A DNA stretch of 52,663 nt from Haplosporangium gracile (taxonomy: Eukaryota > Mortierellomycota > Mortierellomycetes > Mortierellales > Mortierellaceae): NCBI GenBank assembly GCA_015499985.1, contig JAAAUF010000092.1, positions 15,866 to 68,528 on the forward strand, read 5' to 3'. The notes below the pieces were generated by a model. The model searched no databases. It was not told the DNA's origin and saw only the letters and a program-made list of their open reading frames with translations. Shown in pieces: positions 1 through 10,910 of this stretch. The number at the start of each line of letters is the position of its first letter. Within the stretch, counting starts at the first letter, position 1. The position numbers and the translations under genes are program-made.

Positions 1-494
1 TTTTTACCTCCTCTTCCTCTTCCTCCTCCCTCATCGATCCTTGTACCTCGTCGAATAGTCTCTACTCTCTCTATCTCTTCATCTATCTCTCATTCTTACC
101 CTGTAGTTTTCTCCACTGCCGGTATACATCCCATGAACTAATTCCCGACGAACCTCTTTCTCTCTCTCTCTTTCAAGGAATTCCCCCTCACGCCCACACG
201 GCAAATCATTCCCTACATCTTCCCTTCATCCCTTTGATCCCCTTCACTCTACAACCAACGTCCCTTATCTTCTTCCCACCAAGCCTACACCACCACAGTC
301 ATTACCGATAACGATCCTTCCTTTTCCCTACTACATCTGACCTGACAATACTATCTACCCTCAACAACCCGCCTCTTTTTTTTGTCAACCTCTTTGGTAC
401 ATTGCCCTTTTTTATCCAACAAACAAAAAAACGTTTGCCTCCTCCACGCCTCTCTCTTTCATCACCCAATTTATCCTTCCTTCTTATTCTCATC
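1..494. other. Upstream leader of first gene, no coding signal
   Basis: This stretch is rich in C and T with few G and has no convincing coding exon. It looks like the promoter and 5' leader of the gene that starts at 495. Pyrimidine-rich leaders recur before other genes in this window, for example 33,210-33,990 and 50,220-50,460. No TATA box can be assigned with confidence. Confidence 0.5.
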
Positions 495-2279
495 ATGCTC
501 GTCAACGCTGCTTCTCAAAGTCATTTCAAGTTTGATCGCCTTGCTCCCCTCCCTATGGCTGGCCGCAAGAGGTAATGACCAGGTTTTGCACATTTTATCT
601 CAAATTAACAAAGTACACCTGAATAAAATTGATTACTGATGTCACAATACTCTGCAACTAATATTGTACCTCAATGTTGTTCCTCCAATTTACTCTTCAC
701 AGCCCGACTACCTACCACCGCCGCACTGTCAGCTGCTTGGCTGTCGCATCGTACCATGAGCACTACAACCAGCCTGCCTACCTCGCTTCAGGTGGTAACA
801 ACCAGCTCTACGACACCATCATCCCCGAGGGATCTGCCTCGCCTGTCCACCACCAGACACGTCATGTCCAGCGTAAGAGCGAAGGAGCCATCTCCCTCGA
901 CCAACTTCAGAAGAGTCTTTCCGGAGCAGGTGTTTCCAATGTGAACACGTCCGCAGCTGAAGCTAAGGACAGCAAGGATGGTAGGTTTTGTCTATTTCCC
1001 CTTGTCTATGGGCACAGCTGCCAGCTGTGATATTTCACACAGACAATTTGCCACATTCTCTGAGGAACGATGCAGACTGAAAACCCGTTCAGACACAGAG
1101 TGGAAAAAAAAAACGTGGCCGTGGGTCATGCATCATATACATGCACAGCTCACGCGTACTGTCCCTCCCCTTTTGCACATCGGGAACGCATGGTTCTGCT
1201 TGCACACGAGTGAGAAACGGATGATGTTTGTTTGGATTCTACGGCAACGAGATTTCCAGAAACAGCAAGTCGAATAACCACAAAACATATGAGAGTTAGT
1301 TTCTTGCACATCCACCCACCATGTACACCCACCGCGTGCTGACATCATGCCTTTCTACAATATTCACATTCTCCTCTTAGGCAACTTTACCACGGTCAAC
1401 GTTTCCTCCGGCTCGCTGAGTGGAAAAGTTATCAAGGTATGCCTCCCTCTCGCAATCACTATATATATATCCATCGCAGCTGCCCCTCTTCTTCTGAATT
1501 GCACAACCTTGCCAACAAAACACGCCAGCCCCCCATTCCCGCGCAAAGCAACAACCAGCAGCATCGCCATGTCACAAAAGGAGGCCTCAGAGCGACCAGT
1601 GCCTCAGAGTTCGTCCTTTGACAGCGGTTGCTTCGTCGCCTTTGAATCTCCCAAAGCACAGTTCACAGCAATCGACACCAGCAATTCCTTTGACTTTTCG
1701 ACAGTTGTCTACTGTCAATGCACGGACAGCTGCCACTTCTCATATGACTCTCGCCAAAGCACCCTTCACTCCTGGACGCCATCTATATTATCATACCACC
1801 TACATTTATCTAACAATCCCTGCATTTGCATCGAATCATCATCCTCCTTTCAAAAGCTCAACATTGCTTCGCCTACCAACACTCCACGCCGATCCTTGCT
1901 CTCGGACCTCTTGAGCAACCAGGCCGCCCCCACTCGTCTTGAGCAGAACGCCAACCGCCGCAGAATGCTCAAGAGCATGCGCCGCTACTCTGTCGACGCC
2001 AGCGAGATGGATTTCACCCTCGGCGGTCGCCCTTCGAGTAGGGGATCACCCTTGACGACCATCTGCTCTGAGGGAGAGAGTGCTCTGTTGGTCGACAGCC
2101 ACCAAGGTTTCAACGCCACACCCACTGTCCGCTATCTCCGCAACCCTTGCCACGCCGCAGTCAAGACAAAGCTCATGCCCTCTGCCTACAGAGGATCCTT
2201 GGTTCGCCGCAGCAGCAAGGGCACGGGCGAGGATGAAGAGACTCCCGACTACTTTGCCTCCGAGGATCGCGTTTGGTAA
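495..2279 (+). CDS. Unknown 277-aa protein, four exons
   Basis: I do not recognise this protein. Exons are 495-571, 703-980, 1381-1436 and 1857-2279; phases join cleanly and every intron is GT...AG. The start ATG at 495 opens a short exon whose split codon (AG|C) leads into a long open exon. The protein is polar and basic in its second half, with a helix-like run NRRRMLKSMRRYSV around residue 160 that contains a possible PKA site (RRYS). The tail is acidic and ends in DYFASEDRVW. No signal peptide, membrane segment or catalytic motif is visible. The 400-nt and 420-nt introns are longer than most here. It is probably a lineage-specific, largely disordered protein. The function is not known. 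The exon structure is inferred from splice consensus and frame only. Confidence 0.7.
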
Positions 2280-2959
2280 AAATTGATACCATTCACGTTC
2301 TTTAATATGCGGGCAAACCAAGGGTTCTTTTCGTTTTCTCATGATCCTTTTCTTTTCAACTTGCACCGAGCTATTTCGACTTGTACTTTACTTTAGTAGC
2401 ATTATTTTGTACGGCATACTGGCATCGTCTGTTTTTTTTTTTTTTTCCTTTCTTTTTTTTTACATTTCTAATTTGTACCACTACCACTTTTTATATAATT
2501 CTTTTCTTTGACACGGCAAGACAACTTTGTCTTCTTGCTGCTTGTTTCTTTGTGTAGATTCTGTATCTTCCTCCTCTTCACTCAGCAGAGTCTTCTTTTC
2601 CCTCCAACTCAAGCAAATGCAGCTTCTTTCTTCACCATAAATGTATCTTTTGGCTCCCCCGAATTATCTGATGTTGACTGATCTGAAGTATTCAATTATA
2701 TGATTGCTATCCTCTGAAGCCATCAGCAGTGTTCATTTCTGATAAGTCTTAAAATTTGATCAGTTGAGCAAGCCACACACTTTAATTGATCAAAACGGGA
2801 GTGTAGAGTATACGCGCCCCTTTCACCCTTCCCACCACCGCCCACTAGGCAACCTGTTGCTACACTGTCGGACAAGTGTGAAGATTTGCGATTGTAATCA
2901 CAAAAAAAAAACCCTCCCATCCTGACATCCTTCGTTCTCATTCCTCCCCCCAAAAAACG
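2280..2959. other. Intergenic, no gene seen
   Basis: This holds the 3' region of the unknown gene and the promoter of the polyQ protein. It is T-rich with several homopolymer runs (around 2430-2460) and no supported exon on either strand. Confidence 0.5.
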
Positions 2960-5900
2960 ATGCCAGTGCACCCGCCGCCGAATGGTCATCCAGATCCCAC
3001 ACCCATCTACACCACTACCACCAACAACAGCACCAACAGCAACAACAGCAAAAAGACCGCCTTTAAAGACATGCTTCGACAACGACAGACCGCTCTTCGC
3101 AACAACAGGAATAACGCTTCGTCCTCTGATACCCACTCGAGACGGTCTGGGGCGTCTGCTGGTACTGTGCCGAATTACGGGAACAGAACTTATTACCCGT
3201 CACCTAACAACTCGCACTTAGACGGATATCACCAGCAGCCTCCTCAGCAGTTCCAGCAACAATATCAACAACAACATCATCATCATCAACAGCTGCAGCA
3301 GCAGCAACAGCATTATGCAGGTCAGGAGCATGGGATATCTCTGCAGTCGTTGCGTGAGGAGGCTTCGATTCAGAGTCAATGGCACCCGCCACCACAGCAG
3401 CAGCGTCACGACGGTCTTAACGCCTTTAACAACAACAGATCGCAGCACGCCAACGGCGTTCATAACGACCCTCAGGGTGGTATTATCATTCACGGACCCG
3501 AACAGTTAACAACACGGCGACAGCCACAACACCATCAGCAATTGCAGCCACAACTGCACCAACAACTGCAGCAGCAGCAGCAGCAGCAGCAGCAGGGAAG
3601 CGAGCCAAAGATATCCACTAAGAATTGGAACCAAGGCCAACAGCCCGGCATGAATTCACAAGCAGTGAACAATAACAGTAACCATACTACCGGTCAGGAC
3701 AGCAATAACAAGGTTGGTATCCCAGTCAGTCAGGATGCCTATGATCTCCGTGAGATGCTGCTCCAGCAGCGCTCCTCAAACGGAAAGCTACAGAGTCAGG
3801 ATGACAGTGGAGGACTAACTCTCAAGAGCCAAGCCAAGGTACATCAAACGCTTTGTCATCCGAATGCTAGTTCCGATGTAAGTGAGATCCAATCGCCAGG
3901 ACACTTATTCATTGCTTTCAATACCTTTGACAACTTTAATCATAAGCCCTCCAAGAACCAAGCCAAGGATGTTTACAGTATGTTACTAGATCACCCATCG
4001 CTGCTATGCTTAGTTGTTCGGTCAAAGTCGTTGTTCGCTTGTCACCTAACACACACACACATCCTTGTGACTCCTGTCTAGAAGCAACGCAAGGAAGTGA
4101 AGGAGAAACGACGTCCAACGTATCGACGTCCGGCCTTCGCGGTTCACCACAGCAGAATACACCATCATCGTTAACACAGGACCTCCAGAATTCAGACACT
4201 ATTATCTTTCTCCCGCGCGGGAATAGGGTAGAGGACCCTTCTTCGTCGTCTTTTTTACAGAGCGCTCCATTAGGAAACGCTAATTCAGCAACACTCGAAA
4301 CTAATCCGAGCAAATCAGCCAGGCAACAACAGCAACCCTCCATCACACTAGTCACCTCAGGAGTTCTCACCTCGTCTATACCGGCACCTCTCCTCAGCCC
4401 GACAACAACTCGAATGAAAAGCAATACAATCAGCAACAACAACTCCCCGACGTCGACGTCGATCAAGCTGAGCGTCATCAATACCTCTGCATCATCAAAA
4501 TCATTTGCAGGCGGAATGTCCTCGGAAGGATTGCCACTCTCCACAAAGTTCACCAAGCTCTCGTCATCATCGTCGTCTCAGCCATCATCGCCCGTATCGA
4601 TCAAGACGCCAATCGGTAATCCGACAAAACCATCGCCCAAGTCTACTAAACCAGGAGCACAACCCTCTGACTCGCGTTCGAGCACTCCACCATCCTCAAC
4701 CACGAACGCTGCAGTATTCCCCAACCAAGCTGCATCAAGCATCAGTGCAATCAGCGCCTTTGAGGGGAACATTACTCGAGAGGAGCATTTGAGACAGCAA
4801 GTTCAAGCGACACTCAAGAAGAAGACCGCCAACCAGAAAGACAACAAGAACAACATTAAGTCAGCACCCATCATATTATCAACAGCTCGTAAGGCGCATC
4901 CGGAATCGAACAATGAGGACCAATCACACCCGGCGAAGCGACCCAAAACGGGAAGCATCAGCACCAACAGCAGTAGTAATGGGAAGGATGCAATTGTAGG
5001 TCTTAGTCTGGAGGCGATACGAGTCGAACGTGCGGTGCTGGACGCTTCTGCGGCGTTGGCTGCTTCTCTTACCACTACCACTACTACTGGTGCTAATACT
5101 GGTAGTTCTGCTGTAACAGGCAATGCGGGAGCAGGAAATGGAGCCAGTGGTGGATCGTCCTCGCACGAGAGCGAAGCAGTGACGTCTCGCAGCCAGAACC
5201 AATCATCCGATCTTAGGTATGGCCATGTCAACAACAAGGACGGCGCCGACGACAAGGCAAAGGAGAGCGGTAGTAGTTCAACACACCAGGAATCGAGTCG
5301 GGGACAGGACAGATCTGATTCGCGTAGCAGCACATCTAATCGGAATCGGGATGCCGACCGAGAGGCGAACAGAAACTCCTCACGGGGGTTACCATCGCCA
5401 CGTTCGCTGGGTCGTGGAGAGTATGATCGCGACGTGGAACGCGGGCGGTATGATCGTGGGATGGATCGAGGAGGGTACGAGCGTTGGGATGATCGAGGTT
5501 ATGACCGACGGGATGACAGAGGTGGCGGATATGATCGTGGTGGGTACGATTCTAGAGGGTATGAGAGGGGAGGCGATTATGGGTACAGTCGGTATGACGA
5601 CAAGAGGATGGGGGACAGGAGGAGGGATGGGTCGAAGGATAGAGGAGCGGATCGGTCAGAGGAAAGATCAAGGACGGACAGGACAGGCGACAGAGACAAG
5701 GCGGTTGCGGATCGAGCACCGCCTCCACCAGCATCGAATGACACGAGGAAAGCCAAAGAGAGCGCGACGGAGAAGCGAGCAGAGCAAGGACGTGATCAGC
5801 AGAAGCAGCGGAGTAGCGACAAACCGGCGGTGGTTGACAGGATAACGACAACGACGACAGGAAAGGATACGAACAACATAAACAGTGCGACGAAGAAAGA

Positions 5901-7809
5901 TATGGCACAAGTTGAAGGTGGAGCGAAGGCGATGTCAGGAACCGATCCACCAAAGGATGTGGATGCAGTTATGATCAAGGTCAAGGCCGAGTCAGTGGTA
6001 CCTTTGTTGCCGCAGCCGTCAGAGGAGCCTCCAATCCTCTTCGCTGCTGCTAATCGGTTGCAGGCTGAACTCATCTCGTCTCCCTCTGGTCAGTCTCAGC
6101 AACAACAACAACAGCGGCACCAAGAGACAAATATCGCGGCGGATACAGGATCTACACATGATGATGAGGCACCTATTCTCTTTGCAGCCGCTAACAGAAT
6201 CCAGCAACAACAACATCAACAGCAGATTCAGCAGCAGCAGCAACATGAACAGCAGCAACATGAACAGCAGCAACATGAACAGCAGCAACTTCAGCAGCAA
6301 CTTCAGCAGCTTCAACAGCTCCAACAACTTCAACAGCTTCAACAGCTCCAACAACTTCAACAGCTTCAACAGCAGCAACCACAACAACAGCAGCAACAAC
6401 AACAACAACAACAACAACAACAAGTCGACATGGACCAGCAGTTGGAGATTAAGGCACAGCAGCGTTCCACAACGATCAAGGACTCCGCTACGAAACAACT
6501 AGACAACGATACTCCCATTTTGTTCTCGTCAGCAAGTCGGCTCAATCAGAAAATGGAGTCGCCTATCTTGTTCTCAGCCGCTAGTCGAATGATGAACAAT
6601 GGGCTCCCTTCTTCCTCTTCTGTGACATTCCCAGGCGGTATGATCACCCAAGATACCACCAAGCTGCCGTCTCAAATGCCCCTAGGTGGTGGTGGCGATG
6701 GTCCTTCGCCGTTCATTTACTCTTCTTCGACCATGACGCCACAAGGCCCAGGCTCTGGATCTATCTCAGCGACAACATCCTCCGGTCTCGGCCTCAACCC
6801 CCAGAACCAACCGCCATCATCCTTATCGTCCTACACACCAAACTACACCCCGACCAGCAGTCTTAACATGGTCATGACCCCGCAGGGTGAGATCGGCAAG
6901 AGCGATATGTCCCTAGCCTTCGAAGTCATGGACCGTTGCACAATCGACCTCCTCCTCCTCCAACAGCGCTACGCAACTGTCACCTCGCGGCTCACCGAGG
7001 TCACTGCTAAAGCCCTCGAATCCGACGCCCGCCTCGCCCAATTGGGGGCGCAGATGGAACTGGAACTGAAGATGAGTCGAGTCCACCATCAGATGAAGAA
7101 CGGATTTGAACAACAACAGCTGCCGGATTTGCAGAGGATGATGAGGTCGACTCAGGAGCTGATCTCGAGGTTGGGGCATCTTTCGACGTCCGCGGCTGCG
7201 GGGTCTGCGACGGCGGTTGTTGTACGGCCGCAGTTGAGGATGGTGCCTACTGTTGCAAGTGGTGGAGGAGATGGAGCAGCAGGAGGGGGAGGAATAAGAG
7301 CAGGATCGACCGGAACTGGTAACCCATCTGCGTTTGCCTTGGCACTGGACAGGTTGGCGCAAACAGGACATAACACCCTCTCTACCACAGCAGCAGCAAC
7401 ACCAGCAGCAGCATCCATGGGCGACTCACTTGGCGACATGCGATTCTCAGGAATGGCAAACATCAATAGCAGCAATATTAACAGCAGCAGCGACATAGAT
7501 ATCGACAAAGGAGGCGAGGCCTCATCCATCAGGAATCCAGGAACAACTTCAGCAGCAGCAGCCTCGGCACTCGGTACTGGTACTGCTTCAGCTTCAGCTA
7601 CAGCTACAGCCACAGCCACAGAAGAGACGGTGGTGGTGATACGACCATGTCTGTCGTTCAACATAGCACCAAAGGGGTGCCGGTTCCGAGCCAGCAACCA
7701 CCCTTGTCCTTACCTCCATACCTGTCTGTACTGTGGATCTTCGAGCCATGCTGTCATGCATTGTGATTACACTTCGGCGGAACCTTCTCACGACAACTTT
7801 TTCCGATAA
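2960..7809 (+). CDS. 1581-aa polyQ, RGY-rich protein with CCCH and CCHC zinc fingers
   Basis: Two exons, 2960-3977 and 4082-7809; the intron has a GTATGT donor and a TAG acceptor, and a split AAA codon restores frame. The N-terminus is Asn/Gln/His rich, with polyQ around residues 95-120 and 200-215. Residues about 780-870 are an RG/YDRG-rich and RS/RD-like segment typical of RNA-binding proteins. A long polyQ tract with HEQQQ and QQL periodicity covers about 1048-1120. Four copies of a PILF motif start near residues 989, 1036, 1150 and 1166. A Leu-rich helix of about 60 residues follows (around 1290-1350). The C-terminus has C-x9-C-x8-C-x3-H, then C-x2-C-x4-H-x4-C, a canonical zinc knuckle. 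It is likely a nuclear RNA-binding or RNP scaffold protein; the specific role is unknown. Convergent with eIF4A. Confidence 0.8.
3555..3597 (+). repeat. CAG/CAA polyglutamine tract, N-terminal
   Basis: Near-pure CAG run at the end of the N-terminal Gln-rich region of the polyQ protein, preceded by mixed CAA/CAG codons. It is in frame and codes for Gln. It is a likely length-variable microsatellite. Confidence 0.8.
6200..6423 (+). repeat. Coding minisatellite: HEQQQ, QQL and polyQ repeats
   Basis: Three tandem HEQQQ units are followed by a (QQL)n series built from CAACTTCAACAG-like units, then a CAA-rich polyQ run to 6423. All units keep frame. The regular Leu every third residue within Gln makes a coiled-coil-prone segment rather than simple polyQ. 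Confidence 0.8.
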
Positions 7810-8252
7810 AAAAAAAAAAAAATCCACATTCTCAGTCTTTCTCCCACTCCTCACTCTCACACTCTCACACTCTCATACTCTCACAAACAACAGCTTAGCT
7901 AATCTTCATCTCCCAACAATAATCCACCAACAGCAGCAGCGACAAGCAATAACAAAAATGTTTTCCATCTCAAAAGAAAATTTATTCTGCTTTCTACAAT
8001 CATTCATATTTTGTACAAAAGAAAATAATAATAAAACAGTTAGATATCAAGACAATAAGCAATGAACATCGGGACCAAAGAAAAGTAGACAACAAGGAGA
8101 TAAACGAGGATACTTACATTAATAGTTTTCGTTCAAAGAACAAGACATGACAAAAAGAAAAATGGAAAATAGGCCCTCGCATTTGATCTGTTATTGTTCA
8201 CCTTTCATTCTCTTCACTTGACAACGGCGCCAGCTCCTCACTTGTGGGTGAT
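7810..8252. other. Convergent 3' region between polyQ gene and eIF4A
   Basis: This holds the two 3' UTRs. A plus-strand AATAAA lies at 8030-8035 and a minus-strand AATAAA at 7986-7981 (read as TTTATT on plus). If both are used the transcripts overlap by several tens of bases. No coding exon was seen. Confidence 0.45.
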
Positions 8253-8448
8253 TTAGATGAGGTCAGCAACGTTCATGGGCATCTCGAGGATCTGAGTAGA
8301 GTAGAACTGCTCAATCTCGCGGAGCATGCGGGTGTCGTCGGCGGTGACGAAGTTGATGGCAACACCCTTACGACCGAAACGACCACCACGACCGATACGG
8401 TGAATGTAGTTCTCCTTGTTGGAGGGAAGATCGTAGTTGATGACCAAG

Positions 8449-8480
<32 letters not shown>

Positions 8481-8643
8481 CAAGTCGGTGGCGATCAAGA
8501 CACGGGAAGATCCAGAGCGGAACTCCTTCATGATGACCTCACGCTGACCCTGCTCCATATCTCCGTGCATGGCAGAGACGGTGAACTCGCGGGCAGTGAG
8601 CTTCTCGGTCAACCAATCGACCTTTCTGCGGGTGTTGCAGAAA

Positions 8644-8675
<32 letters not shown>

Positions 8676-10419
8676 GAGATCGCACAAGGTGTCGAGCTTC
8701 CACTCCTCCTTCTCAACGGCGACGTAGAACTGCTTGATACCCTCGAGGGTGAGCTCGTCCTTCTTGACCAAAATGCGAATGGGGTCGCGCATGAACTTGG
8801 TGGTGACCTCCATAACCTCAGCGGGCATGGTGGCAGACAGGAGGACAACCTGGGTGGCTGGGGGAAGACGCTGGAAGACATCGTAGATCTGGTCCTTGAA
8901 ACCGCGGGACAACATCTCATCGGCCTCATCGAGGATGAACATCTTCATGTCAGCGGTTCTGAGGGCACCACGGTTGATCATATCGAAGACACGACCGGGG
9001 GTTCCGACGACGACCTGGGCACCAGCCTCGAGGATCTTCATGTCCTCACGGACGTTGGTACCACCAATACAAGCGTGGCACTGAACCTTCATGAAGTCAC
9101 CGAGGGCAATGACGACCTTCTGGATCTGCTGGGCCAACTCGCGGGTGGGGGCGAGGATAAGGGCCTGGCACTGGGGGTTGGAGAGGTCCAACTTCTGGAG
9201 AGCAGAGATCGAGAAGGTGGCGGTCTTTCCGGTACCGGACTGGGCCTGAGCAATGACATCATGTCCCTTGATAACGGGGAGAATGGCACGCTGCTGAATG
9301 GTCGAGGGGCGCTCGAAACTAGATTAAAGAACAGCGTCAAGGACACACAGGCAAGCCGTTAATTTTATGTTCTTGCTTCCAGTACACCTTCTTCTTGTCC
9401 TGCCTTCCGGTGTGACATTGTTGCATGGAATAAGAGGAACGTACCCATAGGCATAGATACCACGGAGCAACTCGGGGGAGAGGCTCATGTTGTCGAAGTT
9501 ATCGACAATCTCATCCCAGTTGGACTATTAGGGGTTCCATATGAAGCAAAAAGGTGAATACACATATGTCAGTCTCACTGCGCTCATATTTCCCGTAGTC
9601 AAAAAAGCTGAACAGTAGGCAAAGGCACTGTATCCATAGCGATGCTATCCTGAAGGGCGGCGGATTATTACCTCGATCTCATTCTGGTCAAGTTCGAGAC
9701 CAGAGGTCTCTTCGCTATAAACATTAAAGATAGAAAAAGGAAGCTGCAGGTTAGAACAGCTATTACATGCATGTTTTTCTTTTTCTTTTTTCAAGGGGAC
9801 GCGAGCGAGGGGGACAGTAGGTAACTGGAGGAACTTGAGGGGAATAAAAAAAAATTCAGCGAAGAGGGTAAAACTAAAACAAAAATTCTAAAACTGCGGC
9901 CGCAAGGAAGGCGGACCACAAGGTCAGGGGAGGGAGGGGTCCAAAAGGAACAAAAGAAAAGAGCCAAGGCGCACAAAGGGCAGAAGGTGCCAGGTTCCAT
10001 TAGGTGTCCTCAGTAGAGGATGATCCGTCCAAGCCCCTCTTGAATGATGATCTGTCCTGAAGAATATGAAAACACCATCTCTTCCTATCGAAGGTGCTGG
10101 CACCATCGAGTCTAAAAGATACACCACCACCACTTTTTATGGATCCGTAAGAGAGCATAGGGATCGAGAAAGATGATCGAGAGCGCTTTGAAGAGATGGG
10201 ATGACGAGGTGTATGCCTGCCAACACCGGTTTTGGCACAAGGTGTGAAAAAAGCCAAAAAGTATAAGGTCGATAGTCGGTTGGTTGGCCGTTGTTGATGT
10301 TGTTATTGTTGGGTTGTTGAAGAAGGGGTGAGGGATGCTGAGTGTGATAGAAAAAAAAGGTGTACAAACGAGTGAAAGTGGGTATTGAAGGGAGGGAGCA
10401 TAACCTACCGGGCAGACAT
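8253..10419 (-). CDS. TIF1: Translation initiation factor eIF4A, DEAD-box RNA helicase
   Basis: ATP-dependent RNA helicase subunit of cytoplasmic eIF4F that unwinds 5' UTR structure for ribosome scanning. Exons in transcript order are 10419-10409, 9714-9672, 9524-9445 and 9318-8253, giving 399 aa, the usual family length. Visible motifs: the Q motif starting FERPSTIQQ at residue 46, motif I AQSGTGKT (70-77), PTREL (102-106), GTPGR, DEAD (175-178), SAT (206-208), then RGIDVQQV and HRIGRGGR in the second RecA lobe. It ends in the eIF4A-specific MPMNVADLI. The first coding exon is only 11 nt (Met-Ser-Ala plus two bases) and is followed by a 694-nt intron, unusually long here. The gene symbol is by analogy with yeast TIF1/TIF2. 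Confidence 0.97.
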
Positions 10420-10910
10420 GATTTTTTTTGCTTTTTTTTTTAGATAGACAAAATGAGTTTCCTTGTGATGAAGAAACTCGGAATGTCTAGAATTGAGATG
10501 GAAGGAAGCAAAGAGGGGGTGCTGAAAATTTTTCGGCCTGCCTGGTTTTGTTGTCAGTGGTGGGCTCTTGTTGCTTTGGCTGCTTGCTGGTCGCACTGCG
10601 CTGGTATAGGAAAGGGAAAGAACGATAGAGAGCAAGGCAGATGACATGCTAAGCCACTGCGGTCGAATTTTTTTCTTTCTTTTTTCGCTCTCGCGTGGAA
10701 GCGCCATGTGTGCAGAAAGCGAGCGAGGAAAACAAGCTCGATATACAGCATGAACAGGATAGCAGTGATAGAGAAAGAGTTGCCTCACTATCACATCATA
10801 TGAAGCTCACATGTACATGCACATGCACACACACACGCGCACATACTACAATCACAATAGAACACCTGAACAAGCTCTTCATCCAGAAAAAAAAAACAAC
10901 AGTGACGTCA
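10420..10910. other. eIF4A promoter region, no gene seen
   Basis: Upstream of the eIF4A start with no supported exon. It includes (CA)n-like runs near 10,810-10,850 and a perfect palindromic TGACGTCA (CRE-type, bZIP/ATF-CREB consensus) at 10,903-10,910 near the edge of the transposon relic. Whether that site acts on eIF4A is not shown. Confidence 0.4.

Noticed and set aside
8244..9362. Long plus-strand open frame (about 370 codons) opposite eIF4A
   Set aside because: It mirrors the eIF4A coding exon; composition is the antisense of a GC-biased codon pattern and the eIF4A reading is certain.
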